From: Meridianimarinicoccus roseus
Lineage (GTDB): Bacteria; Pseudomonadota; Alphaproteobacteria; Rhodobacterales; Rhodobacteraceae
Length of the DNA stretch: 64,000 nt
Assembly (NCBI RefSeq): GCF_003172915.1
Contig: NZ_QGKU01000033.1
Location: 1-64,000 of the forward strand
Direction: 5' to 3'
Position 1 is the stretch's first letter, and the number at the start of each line of letters is the position of its first letter. The notes under the pieces were generated by a model. It did no database searches. It had not been told where the DNA came from and saw only the letters and a list, made by a program, of their open reading frames with translations. The position numbers and the translations under genes are program-made. Shown here one piece after another: positions 17,453-27,715 of this stretch.

Positions 17453-18367
17453 TCAGCCGTCCTGACGGGGGCGCGCGGCGAATTCGCGGCGCAGATCCTC
17501 GATCTGATTCCATCTGCGCTGCAGATGACGGGGCAGCTCGCCATGGGTGCGCAGGCGGTCCGGCGTCGCCGCCCGGAAGGACGGCACCGGCGCATCCGGC
17601 AGCACCCCGCCGCCCATCATCGCCGCGAGATAGCTGTCACCCTGGGCGCGCGTGACCGCCACCAGCGGCCCGCCCGGCATCGGCGCGGCCTGCTGTGCGC
17701 CGCCCATCGCATCGGCTCCGTCCCCGGCATCGGGCGCGGATACGCCGGGATAGGGCAGCGGGGCGAGCTCGTCTTGGGCTGCAGCCAGCATAACCTTGGC
17801 ATCCGGCATCTTGGCCAGAACCCGCGCCACCAGCGCCTGGTAGTTGCGGCTGCGGCGCGGATCGGCTGAATGGTAGTTGCCGGTCGCCTCGTCCCATGAC
17901 CCAAGCCGCTGGCGCAATTCCGTCAAAAAACGCGCGGCATAGGCGGTGTTCGACACCGGGTCCATCATCGCCTCAAGGCTGGGAAACTGGTCACCGTGCC
18001 AGCGATAGTTGATCTGCATGCAGCCGACATCGATGTTCTTCACGCCGCGTGCCACGGCGGCGGTCAGATAGGCCATCGCCTCCTCGCGGGTTTCGAAATA
18101 CATCCCCTTGCCGCCTTGATTCAGCGTCCAGGGCCAAGCGCGGCGGCCTTTCTTGCCTTGGCCGCGGCCCGATTCCACCCGGGCGATGGACGGCAGCAGC
18201 CCGTCGGGTATACCCGCTGCCGCCGCCGCGCGCGCGGCCAGCGCCTCGCAATCGGGGAGATTGGCGGCAACCGGCAATGCGGTGAGGGCGATAACGCCGG
18301 AAACAACTGCACCAAGACCATGGCGCATGACGAAGCGAAGGCAGGAGGGAAGGCTCATCTGTGTCAT
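17453..18367 (-). CDS. sltF: Flagellar lytic transglycosylase SltF
   Basis: A 304-residue periplasmic enzyme that cuts peptidoglycan glycan strands so the rod can pass. It has a signal peptide (VVSGVIALTALPVAA near residues 21-35) and an SLT domain with catalytic Glu65 in IARVESGRG, then NIDVGCMQINYRWHG and NTAYAARFL, and a proline-rich C-terminal part. The FlgJ of this cluster lacks a muramidase domain; in C. sphaeroides SltF supplies that activity and binds FlgJ. It lies 92 bases after flgL, at the end of the flg run. Confidence 0.88.
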   Translation of the reverse strand: MTQMSLPSCLRFVMRHGLGAVVSGVIALTALPVAANLPDCEALAARAAAAAGIPDGLLPSIARVESGRGQGKKGRRAWPWTLNQGGKGMYFETREEAMAYLTAAVARGVKNIDVGCMQINYRWHGDQFPSLEAMMDPVSNTAYAARFLTELRQRLGSWDEATGNYHSADPRRSRNYQALVARVLAKMPDAKVMLAAAQDELAPLPYPGVSAPDAGDGADAMGGAQQAAPMPGGPLVAVTRAQGDSYLAAMMGGGVLPDAPVPSFRAATPDRLRTHGELPRHLQRRWNQIEDLRREFAARPRQDG

Positions 18368-18459
18368 GCCGCCTTGTTGCAAGGGTCGCGCCAAACCCGC
18401 GCCGACCCGCCGCGAAACCCGTGTGGCACAAGCCGGGTCGGCACGACGGACAGCGCAGG

Positions 18460-19740
18460 TCAGCGGATGTAGTCGAACAGGCTCTTTGTGCTGATCTTGG
18501 CGAATGTCTGCTGCGCGGCATCACGCGTGAGCAGAAGGGCCTGCAGGTCGGTCAGCGCCTTGGCGATGTCGAGATCCTCCAGACCGGCGACGGCCTCGGC
18601 CATCAGCACCTTGCGGTTCTCGATCGCTGCGGAATTGCGCGACGCCACGTCGCCAAGCGCACCGACACGCGCACGAAGATCGGCGAAATGGTCGCCCGCA
18701 GCCCCGATCCCGTCGATCTGGGCCTGTGTCGTCAGGCGCATCGGCACCAGACGGTCAGCCGATCCTGTCGGTTGCCCCGCAGCGTCCAGCGACCTTGTGT
18801 CCGCCAGTGCGGCACGGCGCGCAGGCACCACGTCCACGTCCGACACACGCACCGTGTCGCCGCCCGGCCCCACCGGTGTCAGGATCAGCGTCTCGCCATC
18901 GGAATGCAGCGCCGCCGTCACGCCGGTGGCGGCGCTTTGCGCATTGATCGCGTCGACCAGCGGGCCGGGCGCGCCCGCGGCGATGTCCGCCTCGATCGTG
19001 GCGCTGCCCGAGGGGCCTGTAACGTCGAGGCGCCATGCCTCGGGCTGTCGGGTCGGATCGGGCCGGAAAGCCAACCCGCCCGCGCCCTCGGCCGCGCCGG
19101 GCAGACCCCCGCCCGCCCCCGAGGACAGCGTGAACATCAGATCGTCGATGACGTCGAACACGGTGCTGCGCCCGGCATCGGTATCGAGCCCCATGAACAC
19201 GTCGCCGCCATCCAGCCCGGTGCGCATCGTCGCGCTTTCGGACACCCGAAGCATGTGCTGCCCGCGGTCGCCGACATAGCTCACCCCGTCCGGGCCATCG
19301 ATGAAGGGCGGCGTGTCGATGCTGAAGCCGCCGAACAGCACCCGGCCCATCGCGTCCCGCGCATTGGCCATGTCCAGCACCGCGGCGCGCAGTTCCTCCG
19401 CCTCGATCCGCAGGGTCGCGCGTTCCGCCGGCACGGCCGAGGCAGACGCACCACGCACCGCGATCTCGGTGAAGCGCTGCATGATCCCGTTGAGTTCAGA
19501 CAGTGCGATGTCGCTCTGGTCAAGACGGCTGGTCACGCTTTGCAGGTTCGTCGCGTAGCGGTTCAGCGCCTCGGTCTGTTCCTGCGCCACCGACAGGCGC
19601 ATGGCGCGCACTGGGTCAGACGACGGCCGAGGGTCGTTCTTTCCCGAAGACACCTCGGCCTGAAGGTCGGAAATCCGCGCATCGAGGCGGCTGAACGCCC
19701 GCGAGGACAAGGTGCTGAAAAGCGTCGTGCCAAGTGTCAT
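18460..19740 (-). CDS. flgL: Hook-filament junction protein FlgL (HAP3)
   Basis: A 426-residue exported axial protein joining hook and filament. The N-terminus (SSRAFSRLDARISDLQAEVSSG) and C-terminus (LEDLDIAKALTDLQALLLTRDA) are the flagellin-like D0/D1 ends. The centre holds a hook-IN type segment (AINAQSAATGVTAALHSDGE) like that in FliC and FlgK. It starts 8 bases after flgK and is probably in the same transcript. Confidence 0.92.
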   Translation of the reverse strand: MTLGTTLFSTLSSRAFSRLDARISDLQAEVSSGKNDPRPSSDPVRAMRLSVAQEQTEALNRYATNLQSVTSRLDQSDIALSELNGIMQRFTEIAVRGASASAVPAERATLRIEAEELRAAVLDMANARDAMGRVLFGGFSIDTPPFIDGPDGVSYVGDRGQHMLRVSESATMRTGLDGGDVFMGLDTDAGRSTVFDVIDDLMFTLSSGAGGGLPGAAEGAGGLAFRPDPTRQPEAWRLDVTGPSGSATIEADIAAGAPGPLVDAINAQSAATGVTAALHSDGETLILTPVGPGGDTVRVSDVDVVPARRAALADTRSLDAAGQPTGSADRLVPMRLTTQAQIDGIGAAGDHFADLRARVGALGDVASRNSAAIENRKVLMAEAVAGLEDLDIAKALTDLQALLLTRDAAQQTFAKISTKSLFDYIR

Positions 19741-19748
19741 GGATCACC

Positions 19749-22700
19749 TCAGATCGCGTTCATGAGCGTATCGAACAGTTGTCGCGCCACGGAAACCACC
19801 TGCGCGTTCGCCTGGTAGGCCTGCTGGTGGCGCAGCAGGTCCGCCGCCTCGCGGTCCAGGTCCACGGCGCTGGCCTCGGCCTCGGCGCGCTGCGCGCCCT
19901 CCTGCGCCGACGTGTCAGCGATCTGACGGCTCTCGGCGGCGATGACCTGCCCGCCGAGATCGCTCAGCATCGTGTCGTAGATCGCCGCGAAGCCACCCGC
20001 GCCGGTCGCTGGGTCACGCTGGCGCAGGTCGCCAAGCCTTTCGATGGTGGCGGCATCGCCCAGCCGGCCGGTGTTCGGCGTGATATGGAAGCGGTCGCCG
20101 GTCACAAGGGCGCCGGTCAGCGCGATGTCGAAGCCTGCAACGCTCGCCCGCCCGCCAGCGCCCAGCACGCGCTGTGCCACCAGATCGCCGGACGCGGCGT
20201 CTATCACGTCGATCGCGCCCCGGTCGGCATCGGTCACTCGGATTTCCAGCGACGGCAGCGGCGGAGGGGCGGCGGAGGGTACGATCTGCCCCGACAGGTT
20301 CAGGGCTCCGGGCCCGGACATCACCACCAGAAGATCCTCGTTCGGCAGGTCGCGCAGCGTGATGCGGTTGGCCGACAGACTTTGCGCCGACCCGTCCAGC
20401 GCGATAACGCGCCCGTCGGTGGCGGTGGCCGTCAGCGTGCCGCTGGCTGCCGACAGCAGGGTCGCGGCCGTGGCGAAGCCAGCGCGCGCCGCGTCGGCCT
20501 GCGGCGCAATGCGCACGCTGCCCGCCGAAGGGTCAAACGAAAGCGACACGATCTGCGTGGCCGGATCGTAGCTGGCCGTGCCCGGAAAGCCCGCCGCAGG
20601 GGACAGGCTGACGCCGCTGCCCGTCTTGGTGAAGGCTATCGCGTGGTCCGTGCCATCGACGGTGACAAGGAAACTTCCGGGACCGTTCGGAGTCGCCGCC
20701 AGGTCCAGCGGCGGAGAGCGCAACTCGCGCAGTGGCACCGCTGCCGGGTCCATGCCGAAACCCTGCGCGCTGCCCTGCGGCCCCGGCACACGCAACGCCC
20801 CCCCGTCGAGTGACCCACCCACCGTTTCGATCACCAGCCGGTTCGCAGCGTCGAATCCGGCCAGCACGCGCCCAGCCTCGGGCCCGGTGACGACCGGCGC
20901 GCCCCCCGACATGGTGATGTCATAGCGCTGGCCGTCCAGCGTCACCGCAAGTGTGCTGCCATCGGCCGGCAGCGCGGCCAGCGACGCGCCGGTCAGGCGA
21001 CTTGCCGGGGCGGTCTCGCGCAGCGACGCCGCCATCGCCAGTGCCGCGTCGGCGGAAGACCCGATGCCGTCAGCGAGGGTGTCAGCCGTGCCGGTCCAGA
21101 CCGTACCGTCACCGCCCGTCAGGTTGAGGGTGTAGACCGTCGCCGCGGCCAGCGCATCGGTGCCATCTGCGGCCCCGTGACTGCCGTCAAACGCCGGATC
21201 ATGCGAAAAGCCGATCGATTGCACGCTGCCCGCCGCGCCGCGTGTGACCGTCATCAGCCCGCCGGTCAGCGGATCGCGCGCTGCCGCCGCAAGGCCGCCA
21301 TAGCCGCCTTCGAACGCCGCTTCGCTGCGCAGCCGCACCTGGCCGGTGGCGCGCAAGCTGTCGGGTCCGCCCGCACCCAGCGTGACTGCAGCGCCCAGGG
21401 GTTCGCCGGCCACGTCGCTGCGCGTCACCGACAAAGGCGCGCTGGCGGAATGAGTTACGCGGCCCAGCACGATATCGGCGCCGGCGGCGTGGCTCAGCAG
21501 CAGCCGCCCGCCACCTTCGGCCAGTTCGGCGGTTATGCCGGTCTGACCGCTGGCGGCGTTGACGGCGGCGGCGACCGCGTCGAGGCGCCCGTTCAGCACC
21601 GGACCGCTCAGCGGGATCGGGGCCATGTTGTCGCCTGTCAGCGTGAAGGACAGTGTCCCGTCCGCCGGCGCATCAAGGGTGATCTGCGTGCTGGCCTGCG
21701 CCGCAAGCGGGCTTGTCTCGCCAATCAGCGCGGCAGTCCGCGCGGCGGTGGCGCCTTCCGGCACGGCGACGGTTTCGGTTCCACCCGCCGGGCTGCGCAG
21801 GGTCAGCGTCTGTGCTGCCGCAGCCGGGGCGGGCAGCGCGCCGGTCCAGGTCGTCAGCCCACCACCATCGACCGCCAGCGTGAACTGACCGGCGGTGGTG
21901 CCGGTGCCCTGCGCCATGCCGCGATACCCGTCCGGGTCGTAGGAATAGCTCGCGCCATCGGCGAACCCGTTGGCCGGTGTAAGCAACGCCGCCGCGCTGA
22001 CCGGATCGAGCGGCGCCCCCGCGATCTGGCGGCCTTCGCGGGTGAAAACCTGCAACGTGCCCGCATCTGCCACGCCCGGCGTCAGCAGCGCCGTCGAAGC
22101 ACCGGCCCCGCCAAGCTGCGCCGTGCCGGTAAAATCGCCCCGTGCCGCGGCGAGCGTCAGCGCGCCGCCCTGTCCAGCGGCGTGCACGCCAAGCTCTGCC
22201 AGGGTCTCGCCCGTGGCGGTAACGAGGGTACCGTCGTTCAGCCGCTGCGCCAGCGTGGCCATGTCGGACCAGGCCGTGACCGGGTTGCCATCCGCATCGG
22301 TCGTCAGATCTACGCTGTGGGCAGTGCCCGCCAGCGTGAAGTCTAGCGTGGTGCTGCCACCCGGCGCGGCAACGTTGAAGGCTGCGGTAGACTGCACGCC
22401 AAGACCGGCCAGTCGGGCCTCCTGCGTGCCCGCCGGAATAACGCCGACAACGCCATTCTGCAGGAATTCAATTGCATCGAGTGGCGACAGCGCCGTGCCA
22501 AGCAGCGCACCGAGATCGGTCTGCCCGCTGGGTGTGGCGGGCGCGGGCGTGGCAGACACGCGGCCCGTGCCATTGTTGAGCGCGCCGTTGGACACCTGCA
22601 GCCTACTTGCCGCCGCGACCTGCCGCGGATCGTCCAGCATGAAGCGCATGTTCGCCGCCGCACCGTGGGTCGCGGTCAGTTGCAGCAGGTCACCCCCCGC

Positions 22701-23894
22701 CGCGCTGCCGCTGAGCGTTATGCTCAGGCCAGGCAGGTCGATCCGGTTGGCGCCGCTGCCCAGCAACGTGCCCGCGTCGTCGAACGCGTTCCACACGCTG
22801 GCCACGTCGTCGCGGATCAGCCGAAGCGGGCCCGCCGGGGCCGGCCCGTCGGTGGTCACGGTGACATCGGCGAAGGCGCTGCCCCGGTTGATCGGCGCGG
22901 CACGCACCGACCAGCCGTCCAGCGCGAAAAGATCCCCGCCCGAGGCGCCGAACGCGTTCAGCCCCTGCGCATGCACCGCATTCATGTCCGACGCGATGCC
23001 GCCCGCCCAGATATCGAGATCCGCCAGAGCCGCATCGATCGCGCCGATCGCAGCGGTGAAGCCGCCGAACTGCCCGCTCACCGGCTGGCGGGTCTGCGGG
23101 GTGCCGCCGATGCCCGGCGGCGCGATGCTGATCCGCCCGTCGGTGGTCAGCGTCAGGCGGGCCGCCTCGCCACCCGCGACAAGGACCGGGCCGCCCGGCG
23201 TGCTGCCAAAGCGCACGGTGGCAAGCCCCTCGGCGTCGAAGGTCACGCTCAGGTCGGTCAGGTCCGACAATTCGCTGATCAGCCGGTCGCGCTGGTCCAT
23301 CAGCGGGTTGCGGCTGGCGGTACCGCCCATTGTGGACATTCGGCTCTGGACGGCGGCCAGTTCGCGCATGGCACTGCCCGCGATGTCGACCGCCTGCTGC
23401 ATCTCGTCCCGTGTCGCCGTGCGAAGCTGGTTCATGCCCTCGGCCATCGACCGGACGGAGCCCGCGAAGGTGTCCCCGGCCGTCATGAAGACACGCCGCA
23501 ACCCGGTGTCGTCAGGCGCCTGCGCCAACGCTGTCAGCGCGTCGAACATCCCGTCCATCATGTCGAGCATACCGCCTGCACCCGGCTGCATCTGGTCTTC
23601 CAGCTGCGCCAGCTTGCGGGCCATGACCTGGGAGTTTCCAAGCGCGCTGCCCGCGCCGTTTGTCCGCTCGGCCAGCAGCGCATCGAAGGCGCGGCGCACG
23701 TCGTTGACGGTGACGCCCTGCCCGTTGGTGCCCTTGGAAAGAAGCGTCGCCCGCCCGCCGCCGATCTCGGCCAGTTCGGCGTCTCGGCGCCGATAGCCTG
23801 CGGTTTCGGCGTTGGCGATGTTCTCACCCGTAACCGAAAGCGCGGTGCGATAGGCCAGGATGCCCGACCGGCCGATATCGAGGATGTTGCTCAT
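19749..23894 (-). CDS. flgK: Hook-associated protein FlgK (HAP1), very long form
   Basis: A 1381-residue junction protein. The N-terminus (ILDIGRSGILAYRTALSVTG, then ENIANAETAGYRRRD) and the C-terminus (HQQAYQANAQVVSVARQLFD) are typical for FlgK, but most FlgK proteins have about 550 residues. The extra 800 residues in the middle are Ala/Gly/Thr-rich, beta-prone, and contain flagellin hook-IN type segments such as AASGQTGITAELAEGG. FlgK of C. sphaeroides fla1 is also unusually long, so this is a lineage trait and not a fusion artefact. It overlaps flgJ by 4 bases. Confidence 0.93.
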   Translation of the reverse strand: MSNILDIGRSGILAYRTALSVTGENIANAETAGYRRRDAELAEIGGGRATLLSKGTNGQGVTVNDVRRAFDALLAERTNGAGSALGNSQVMARKLAQLEDQMQPGAGGMLDMMDGMFDALTALAQAPDDTGLRRVFMTAGDTFAGSVRSMAEGMNQLRTATRDEMQQAVDIAGSAMRELAAVQSRMSTMGGTASRNPLMDQRDRLISELSDLTDLSVTFDAEGLATVRFGSTPGGPVLVAGGEAARLTLTTDGRISIAPPGIGGTPQTRQPVSGQFGGFTAAIGAIDAALADLDIWAGGIASDMNAVHAQGLNAFGASGGDLFALDGWSVRAAPINRGSAFADVTVTTDGPAPAGPLRLIRDDVASVWNAFDDAGTLLGSGANRIDLPGLSITLSGSAAGGDLLQLTATHGAAANMRFMLDDPRQVAAASRLQVSNGALNNGTGRVSATPAPATPSGQTDLGALLGTALSPLDAIEFLQNGVVGVIPAGTQEARLAGLGVQSTAAFNVAAPGGSTTLDFTLAGTAHSVDLTTDADGNPVTAWSDMATLAQRLNDGTLVTATGETLAELGVHAAGQGGALTLAAARGDFTGTAQLGGAGASTALLTPGVADAGTLQVFTREGRQIAGAPLDPVSAAALLTPANGFADGASYSYDPDGYRGMAQGTGTTAGQFTLAVDGGGLTTWTGALPAPAAAAQTLTLRSPAGGTETVAVPEGATAARTAALIGETSPLAAQASTQITLDAPADGTLSFTLTGDNMAPIPLSGPVLNGRLDAVAAAVNAASGQTGITAELAEGGGRLLLSHAAGADIVLGRVTHSASAPLSVTRSDVAGEPLGAAVTLGAGGPDSLRATGQVRLRSEAAFEGGYGGLAAAARDPLTGGLMTVTRGAAGSVQSIGFSHDPAFDGSHGAADGTDALAAATVYTLNLTGGDGTVWTGTADTLADGIGSSADAALAMAASLRETAPASRLTGASLAALPADGSTLAVTLDGQRYDITMSGGAPVVTGPEAGRVLAGFDAANRLVIETVGGSLDGGALRVPGPQGSAQGFGMDPAAVPLRELRSPPLDLAATPNGPGSFLVTVDGTDHAIAFTKTGSGVSLSPAAGFPGTASYDPATQIVSLSFDPSAGSVRIAPQADAARAGFATAATLLSAASGTLTATATDGRVIALDGSAQSLSANRITLRDLPNEDLLVVMSGPGALNLSGQIVPSAAPPPLPSLEIRVTDADRGAIDVIDAASGDLVAQRVLGAGGRASVAGFDIALTGALVTGDRFHITPNTGRLGDAATIERLGDLRQRDPATGAGGFAAIYDTMLSDLGGQVIAAESRQIADTSAQEGAQRAEAEASAVDLDREAADLLRHQQAYQANAQVVSVARQLFDTLMNAI

Positions 23895-24214
23895 CGGCTG
23901 CGTCCGGCCCCCGGCACCGCTGCCGCGAACTGGTCATAAATTGCTTGCGCGATGCCGAACCGGGTGCGCTGCGAGGCCGACCGGGTCAGTTCCATGTCCA
24001 GCATCGACTGGTGCGTGTCGATCGCGCTGCTGCCGAGGATATCCTCGCCCAGCTTCGCGGACCGGCCCGCCTTGGCCAGTTCCTGCAGGAACAGGCCCTC
24101 GAAGGCCTGCGCGGCCTGCATGAGTTCGGCGCCGCGATCCGATTTCGCGGCGCGAAACGCGCCAGGATCGGCGGCGGGCGACGGGGCGCGCAGGGAGGTG
24201 ACCGGATCGGGCAT
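23891..24214 (-). CDS. flgJ: Rod-capping protein FlgJ, muramidase domain absent
   Basis: A 107-residue protein equal to the N-terminal rod-scaffold half of enteric FlgJ. The motifs AQAFEGLFLQELAKAGR and STIDTHQ-like SAIDTHQSMLDMELTRS mark the domain. The C-terminal muramidase half is missing, as in many alphaproteobacteria, and SltF downstream is the likely replacement. It lies between flgI (11 bases before) and flgK (4-base overlap). Confidence 0.87.
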   Translation of the reverse strand: MPDPVTSLRAPSPAADPGAFRAAKSDRGAELMQAAQAFEGLFLQELAKAGRSAKLGEDILGSSAIDTHQSMLDMELTRSASQRTRFGIAQAIYDQFAAAVPGAGRSR

Positions 24215-24225
24215 GGCGAGAGACC

Positions 24226-25356
24226 TCAGATGATGATGAGTTCGGCGCGCAGCGCACCCGAGCGGTGCAGCGCCTCGAGGATTGCGACAAGATCCGAGGG
24301 CGTCGCGCCCACCGCATTGATCGCATCGACGAGCGAGGACAGCGAGACGCCAGGATCGAAGACGAAGGCGCGTGCCGGGTCCTGTTCCGCATTGATCTGG
24401 GTGTCGGGTGTCACTACCGGCTCGCCGGGGGCGACGACGGTCTGCCCATCGCCCGCGACGACTGTCGCGCCCTGGTCGACGTTGAAATCCTCGTTCACCT
24501 GCACTGTCAGCGACCCGTGCGTGATCGCGGTCGGCGTCACGCGCACGTTGCCTCCGATCACGATGGTGCCGCTGCGCGAATTGACGATGACCTGCGCGGG
24601 CCCTTCGGCGGGGTCCACCTCGATGTTTTCCAGTAGGCTCATGAAGGCAACACGCTGCGCCGGGTCGGCGGGAGCGCGCACGCGCACGCTGGTCCCATCG
24701 ATGGCGACGGCCACGTCGGCGCCGAACACGTTGTTGATCCCGTCCGACACCGCCGCGGCGGTGGAGAAATCGTTGCGGTGCAGGTTCAGCAACAGGTATT
24801 CCGCCTGCAGGAACGGCGTGTCGATGTTGCGTTCGACGGACCCGCCGCCCGGCACCCGGCCCACCGTGGGCACATTGACCGTCAGGGACGATCCGTCGTT
24901 GCCCTGCACGCCCAGCCCGCCAACCACGAGGTTGCCCTGCGCGATGGCGTAGGTTTCGCCATCCGCACCCAGGAGCGGCGTCATCAGCAGCGTGCCGCCG
25001 CGCAGCGACTTGGCCTTGCCGACGGTGGACACCGTCACGTCAATCGTCTGGCCCGGCTTCACGAACGGGGACATTTCCGCCGTCACCATCACGGCGGCGG
25101 CGTTCTTTGCGTCAACGTCATTGACCGCGATCTGCAGACCCAGCCGCGAGATAAGCGATTGCATGGATTGCCGCGTCAGTGTCGAGTTGCCGTCGCCCGA
25201 CCCGTCGAGACCGACCACCAGCCCGTAACCGACCAGCGGGTTGGACCGAACCCCGGCGACCGACGCGATGTCCTTCAGACGGTCCGCGTTGCCGGGCGAC
25301 GAGGCAACGGCCGCCCCGGTCGTGACGAGCAGGAAAAAGATCAGCGGGCGCAGCAT
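24226..25356 (-). CDS. flgI: Flagellar P-ring protein FlgI
   Basis: A 376-residue periplasmic protein that builds the P-ring in the peptidoglycan layer. A signal peptide ([18 protein letters not shown]) is followed by the family core ([20 protein letters not shown] and [12 protein letters not shown]). The C-terminal [19 protein letters not shown] is also typical. The start at MLRPLI gives the expected export signal. Preceded by flgH and followed by flgJ. Confidence 0.95.
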   Translation of the reverse strand: MLRPLIFFLLVTTGAAVASSPGNADRLKDIASVAGVRSNPLVGYGLVVGLDGSGDGNSTLTRQSMQSLISRLGLQIAVNDVDAKNAAAVMVTAEMSPFVKPGQTIDVTVSTVGKAKSLRGGTLLMTPLLGADGETYAIAQGNLVVGGLGVQGNDGSSLTVNVPTVGRVPGGGSVERNIDTPFLQAEYLLLNLHRNDFSTAAAVSDGINNVFGADVAVAIDGTSVRVRAPADPAQRVAFMSLLENIEVDPAEGPAQVIVNSRSGTIVIGGNVRVTPTAITHGSLTVQVNEDFNVDQGATVVAGDGQTVVAPGEPVVTPDTQINAEQDPARAFVFDPGVSLSSLVDAINAVGATPSDLVAILEALHRSGALRAELIII

Positions 25357-25366
25357 GGCGGCCTCC

Positions 25367-26026
25367 TCAGAACGGCGAAAGGGTGTTGGCGGCGCGGCGC
25401 AGCCAGCCCTGCTTGCCGGCATCGGCGATCTGGCCCGCGCCGATATACTTGATGTCCGCATGGGCGATCCGTTCGGACTGCACCACATTGTCGGCGGAAA
25501 TGTCCGCCTGGCGGACCACGCCGCTGAGGCGGATGTATTCGTCGCCGTTGTTCAACGTCAGCTTCTTCTGACCGAGGATCTCGAGGTTCCCGCCCGGCAG
25601 TTGCCGCACCACGGCGACCGACATGCGCCCGGACAGCGAGTTCGACTGCGATGCCGATCCCTGGCCGTCGAAAGCCTGGTCGGTGCCGCCGCTGATGTCG
25701 GAGTTGTTGATGCCGGTGCGCAGACCGGTGGGAATGTTCAGGTTGAAATCGTCGGTCTTGGAACTGCTGGCCGCTTGGGATTTCTTTGCGGCAAAGCGTT
25801 CGTCCAGATCGACCGTGAGAATGTCGCCGACCTGCGCCGCGCGCCGGTCCGTTGCAAACAGCCCCATGCTTCCGCCACCATAGATGGCGCCCGTGGGCAG
25901 GCTCCCGCGGGTCTGAAGCTCTTCGGCGGGATAGACCGGCGCATAGGCGTCCGAAGCGCGTTCTTCGACGTAGGTGCTGCACGCGGCAAGGCCAAGCGGC
26001 AGGATGATCCAGGCACGCAATCTCAT
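25367..26026 (-). CDS. flgH: Flagellar L-ring lipoprotein FlgH
   Basis: A 219-residue outer-membrane lipoprotein forming the L-ring. The signal peptide ends in the lipobox LAAC (residues about 13-16). [20 protein letters not shown] and [20 protein letters not shown] are FlgH motifs. It starts 11 bases after the flgG stop in the same operon. Confidence 0.94.
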   Translation of the reverse strand: MRLRAWIILPLGLAACSTYVEERASDAYAPVYPAEELQTRGSLPTGAIYGGGSMGLFATDRRAAQVGDILTVDLDERFAAKKSQAASSSKTDDFNLNIPTGLRTGINNSDISGGTDQAFDGQGSASQSNSLSGRMSVAVVRQLPGGNLEILGQKKLTLNNGDEYIRLSGVVRQADISADNVVQSERIAHADIKYIGAGQIADAGKQGWLRRAANTLSPF

Positions 26027-26037
26027 CGCGGCTCTCC

Positions 26038-26826
26038 TCAGAGTTTGTTGGACAGGAAGCGCATCATCTCGTCCGATGCGGAAATGGATTTGGAGTTCAC
26101 TTCGTAGGCGCGCTGTGCCTCGATCATGTCGACCAGCTCCTGCACGACATTGACGTTGGACCCTTCCAGCGCGCCTTGCACCAGCTTGCCGGTGCCGTCC
26201 TCCAGCGGGTTGGCGATCACCGGGGCGCCGCTTGCGGGTGTTTCCACCGCCAGCGTCTCGCCCACCGGCTGAAGGCCGCGCGGGTTGCCGAAGCGCGCGA
26301 TGGTGATCTGACCGACCTCCTGCGGCTCGGCATTGCCCGCCTCGGTCACGCTGACGATCCCGTCCGCCGAAATGGTGATGCTCGAGACGTTTTCGGGGAT
26401 GTTGATCTCGGGCTGCACGACATAGCCGCTGGAGTTGGTCAGCGTGCCTTCGTTGTTGCGCGAGAAGGTGCCGTTGCGGGTGTAGCCAATGCGCCCATCG
26501 GGCATCAGCACCTGAAAGAAGCCCTGCCCGTCGATGGCCAGATCGAGCGCGTTCTCGGTATTGGCAAGCGTGCCTTGCGTATAAAGCTTCTCGGTGTTGA
26601 CCATCCGCACGCCTGTGCCGATGGCCGAGGGCGAGGTCAGCGCCGTCGCTTCCGAGGTCTGCGCGCCGCCGGGGCGGTAGACCTGATAAAGCAGGCTTTC
26701 GAAATTGGCCCGGTCCCGTTTGAACCCGGTGGTGTTCACGTTTGCAAGGTTGTTGGAGATCACCTGCATCCGGGACTGCTGGGCGTTCAGCCCTGTCTTG
26801 GCAACGTGCATCGCGCCTGACGACAT
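26038..26826 (-). CDS. flgG: Distal rod protein FlgG
   Basis: A 262-residue axial protein of the distal rod. It has the rod/hook N-terminal motif (KTGLNAQQSRMQVISNNLAN followed by VNTTGFKR), a central ALDLAIDGQGFFQV segment, and the C-terminal EGSNVNVVQELVDMIEAQRA. Length is as expected. It is first in a sigma-54 transcript running through flgH, flgI, flgJ and probably flgK, flgL and sltF. Confidence 0.95.
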   Translation of the reverse strand: MSSGAMHVAKTGLNAQQSRMQVISNNLANVNTTGFKRDRANFESLLYQVYRPGGAQTSEATALTSPSAIGTGVRMVNTEKLYTQGTLANTENALDLAIDGQGFFQVLMPDGRIGYTRNGTFSRNNEGTLTNSSGYVVQPEINIPENVSSITISADGIVSVTEAGNAEPQEVGQITIARFGNPRGLQPVGETLAVETPASGAPVIANPLEDGTGKLVQGALEGSNVNVVQELVDMIEAQRAYEVNSKSISASDEMMRFLSNKL

Positions 26827-26891
26827 GTTCCGCTCTCCTCATCCTGTGCGCCCGGATCGCGGGCGACTGTCATGGTGCTGAGGAAGAGGTT

Positions 26892-26906
26892 GCAAGCAGC
26901 GTGCCA
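26892..26906 (-). promoter_or_regulatory. Sigma-54 promoter of the flgGHIJKL group
   Basis: Minus strand TGGCACGCTGCTTGC: perfect GG-N10-GC, in the 118-base gap between the flgF stop and the flgG start. Confidence 0.88.
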
Positions 26907-26944
26907 CCCGCTACGGCAGGGGGCGCGGGAATTTTAGCAAAAAA

Positions 26945-27703
26945 TCATTCGGGCGCCCGCATCAGGCGCGCCCCGGCTTCGTCCATTTCCTTCGCGGTGG
27001 ACATCATCCGCACGCCAAGCTCGAATTCGCGCTGGATCTCAATGGAGGAGATCAGTTCCTCGACAGGGTTGACGTTGCTACCTTCAAGCGTGCCCTGAAG
27101 CACCTCGGCCTGCTGGTTGGGCGGCGGCAGCGCGCCGTCCGGCACGCGGATGCGCCCGTCAAGGCTCTTGCGCAGGGTCACGTCCTTGCCCGGCACCACG
27201 GTGGCAAGCGTGCCGATCAGCTGCGTTTCGCCCGGAACGCCGTTCATCGGTTCGATGCGCACCTCGCCCAGCCCGTTGATCAGCATGGACCGGAACGGCG
27301 GGACCTGCTGCGGCGCGAGATTGACGTCAAGCATCGCATCGCCAGCGCCGTTGCGCAGGATGCCGTCTGCACCGACCCGCAGGTCGCCCCGGCGGGTCAG
27401 CGATGGCTCTCCATCCTGCGGCTGGGCGTAGAAATAGCCCTCGTCCGCGATCGCGACGTCAAGCGCCTCTCCGGTTGGATTCAGGAAGCCCGCCTCGTCC
27501 GAGAAGCCGGCCGGACCGTCCTCCACCCGGAAGGCGCGGGTGCTGCCGATCCCGTCAGTCTGCAGGAAGCGCGTGCCGCCCTCGTTCGGAAGATCGCGCC
27601 GGAAGCCCGGCACGGTCTGGTTGGCAAGGTTGTTGGCCTGCGTGATCTTCGTGTCACGCCGGACTGCCAGCGCGTTGAGCGCCGTATAGATCATGCGGTC
27701 CAT
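26945..27703 (-). CDS. flgF: Proximal rod protein FlgF
   Basis: A 252-residue axial rod protein. It has the shared rod N-terminus (IYTALNALAVRRDTKITQAN then NLANQTVPGFRRD), ALDVAIADEGYFYAQ, and the C-terminal EGSNVNPVEELISSIEIQRE. It is the last gene of the flgBCDEF run; flgG restarts from its own promoter. Confidence 0.92.
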   Translation of the reverse strand: MDRMIYTALNALAVRRDTKITQANNLANQTVPGFRRDLPNEGGTRFLQTDGIGSTRAFRVEDGPAGFSDEAGFLNPTGEALDVAIADEGYFYAQPQDGEPSLTRRGDLRVGADGILRNGAGDAMLDVNLAPQQVPPFRSMLINGLGEVRIEPMNGVPGETQLIGTLATVVPGKDVTLRKSLDGRIRVPDGALPPPNQQAEVLQGTLEGSNVNPVEELISSIEIQREFELGVRMMSTAKEMDEAGARLMRAPE

Positions 27704-27715
27704 GGCGGATCAGCC

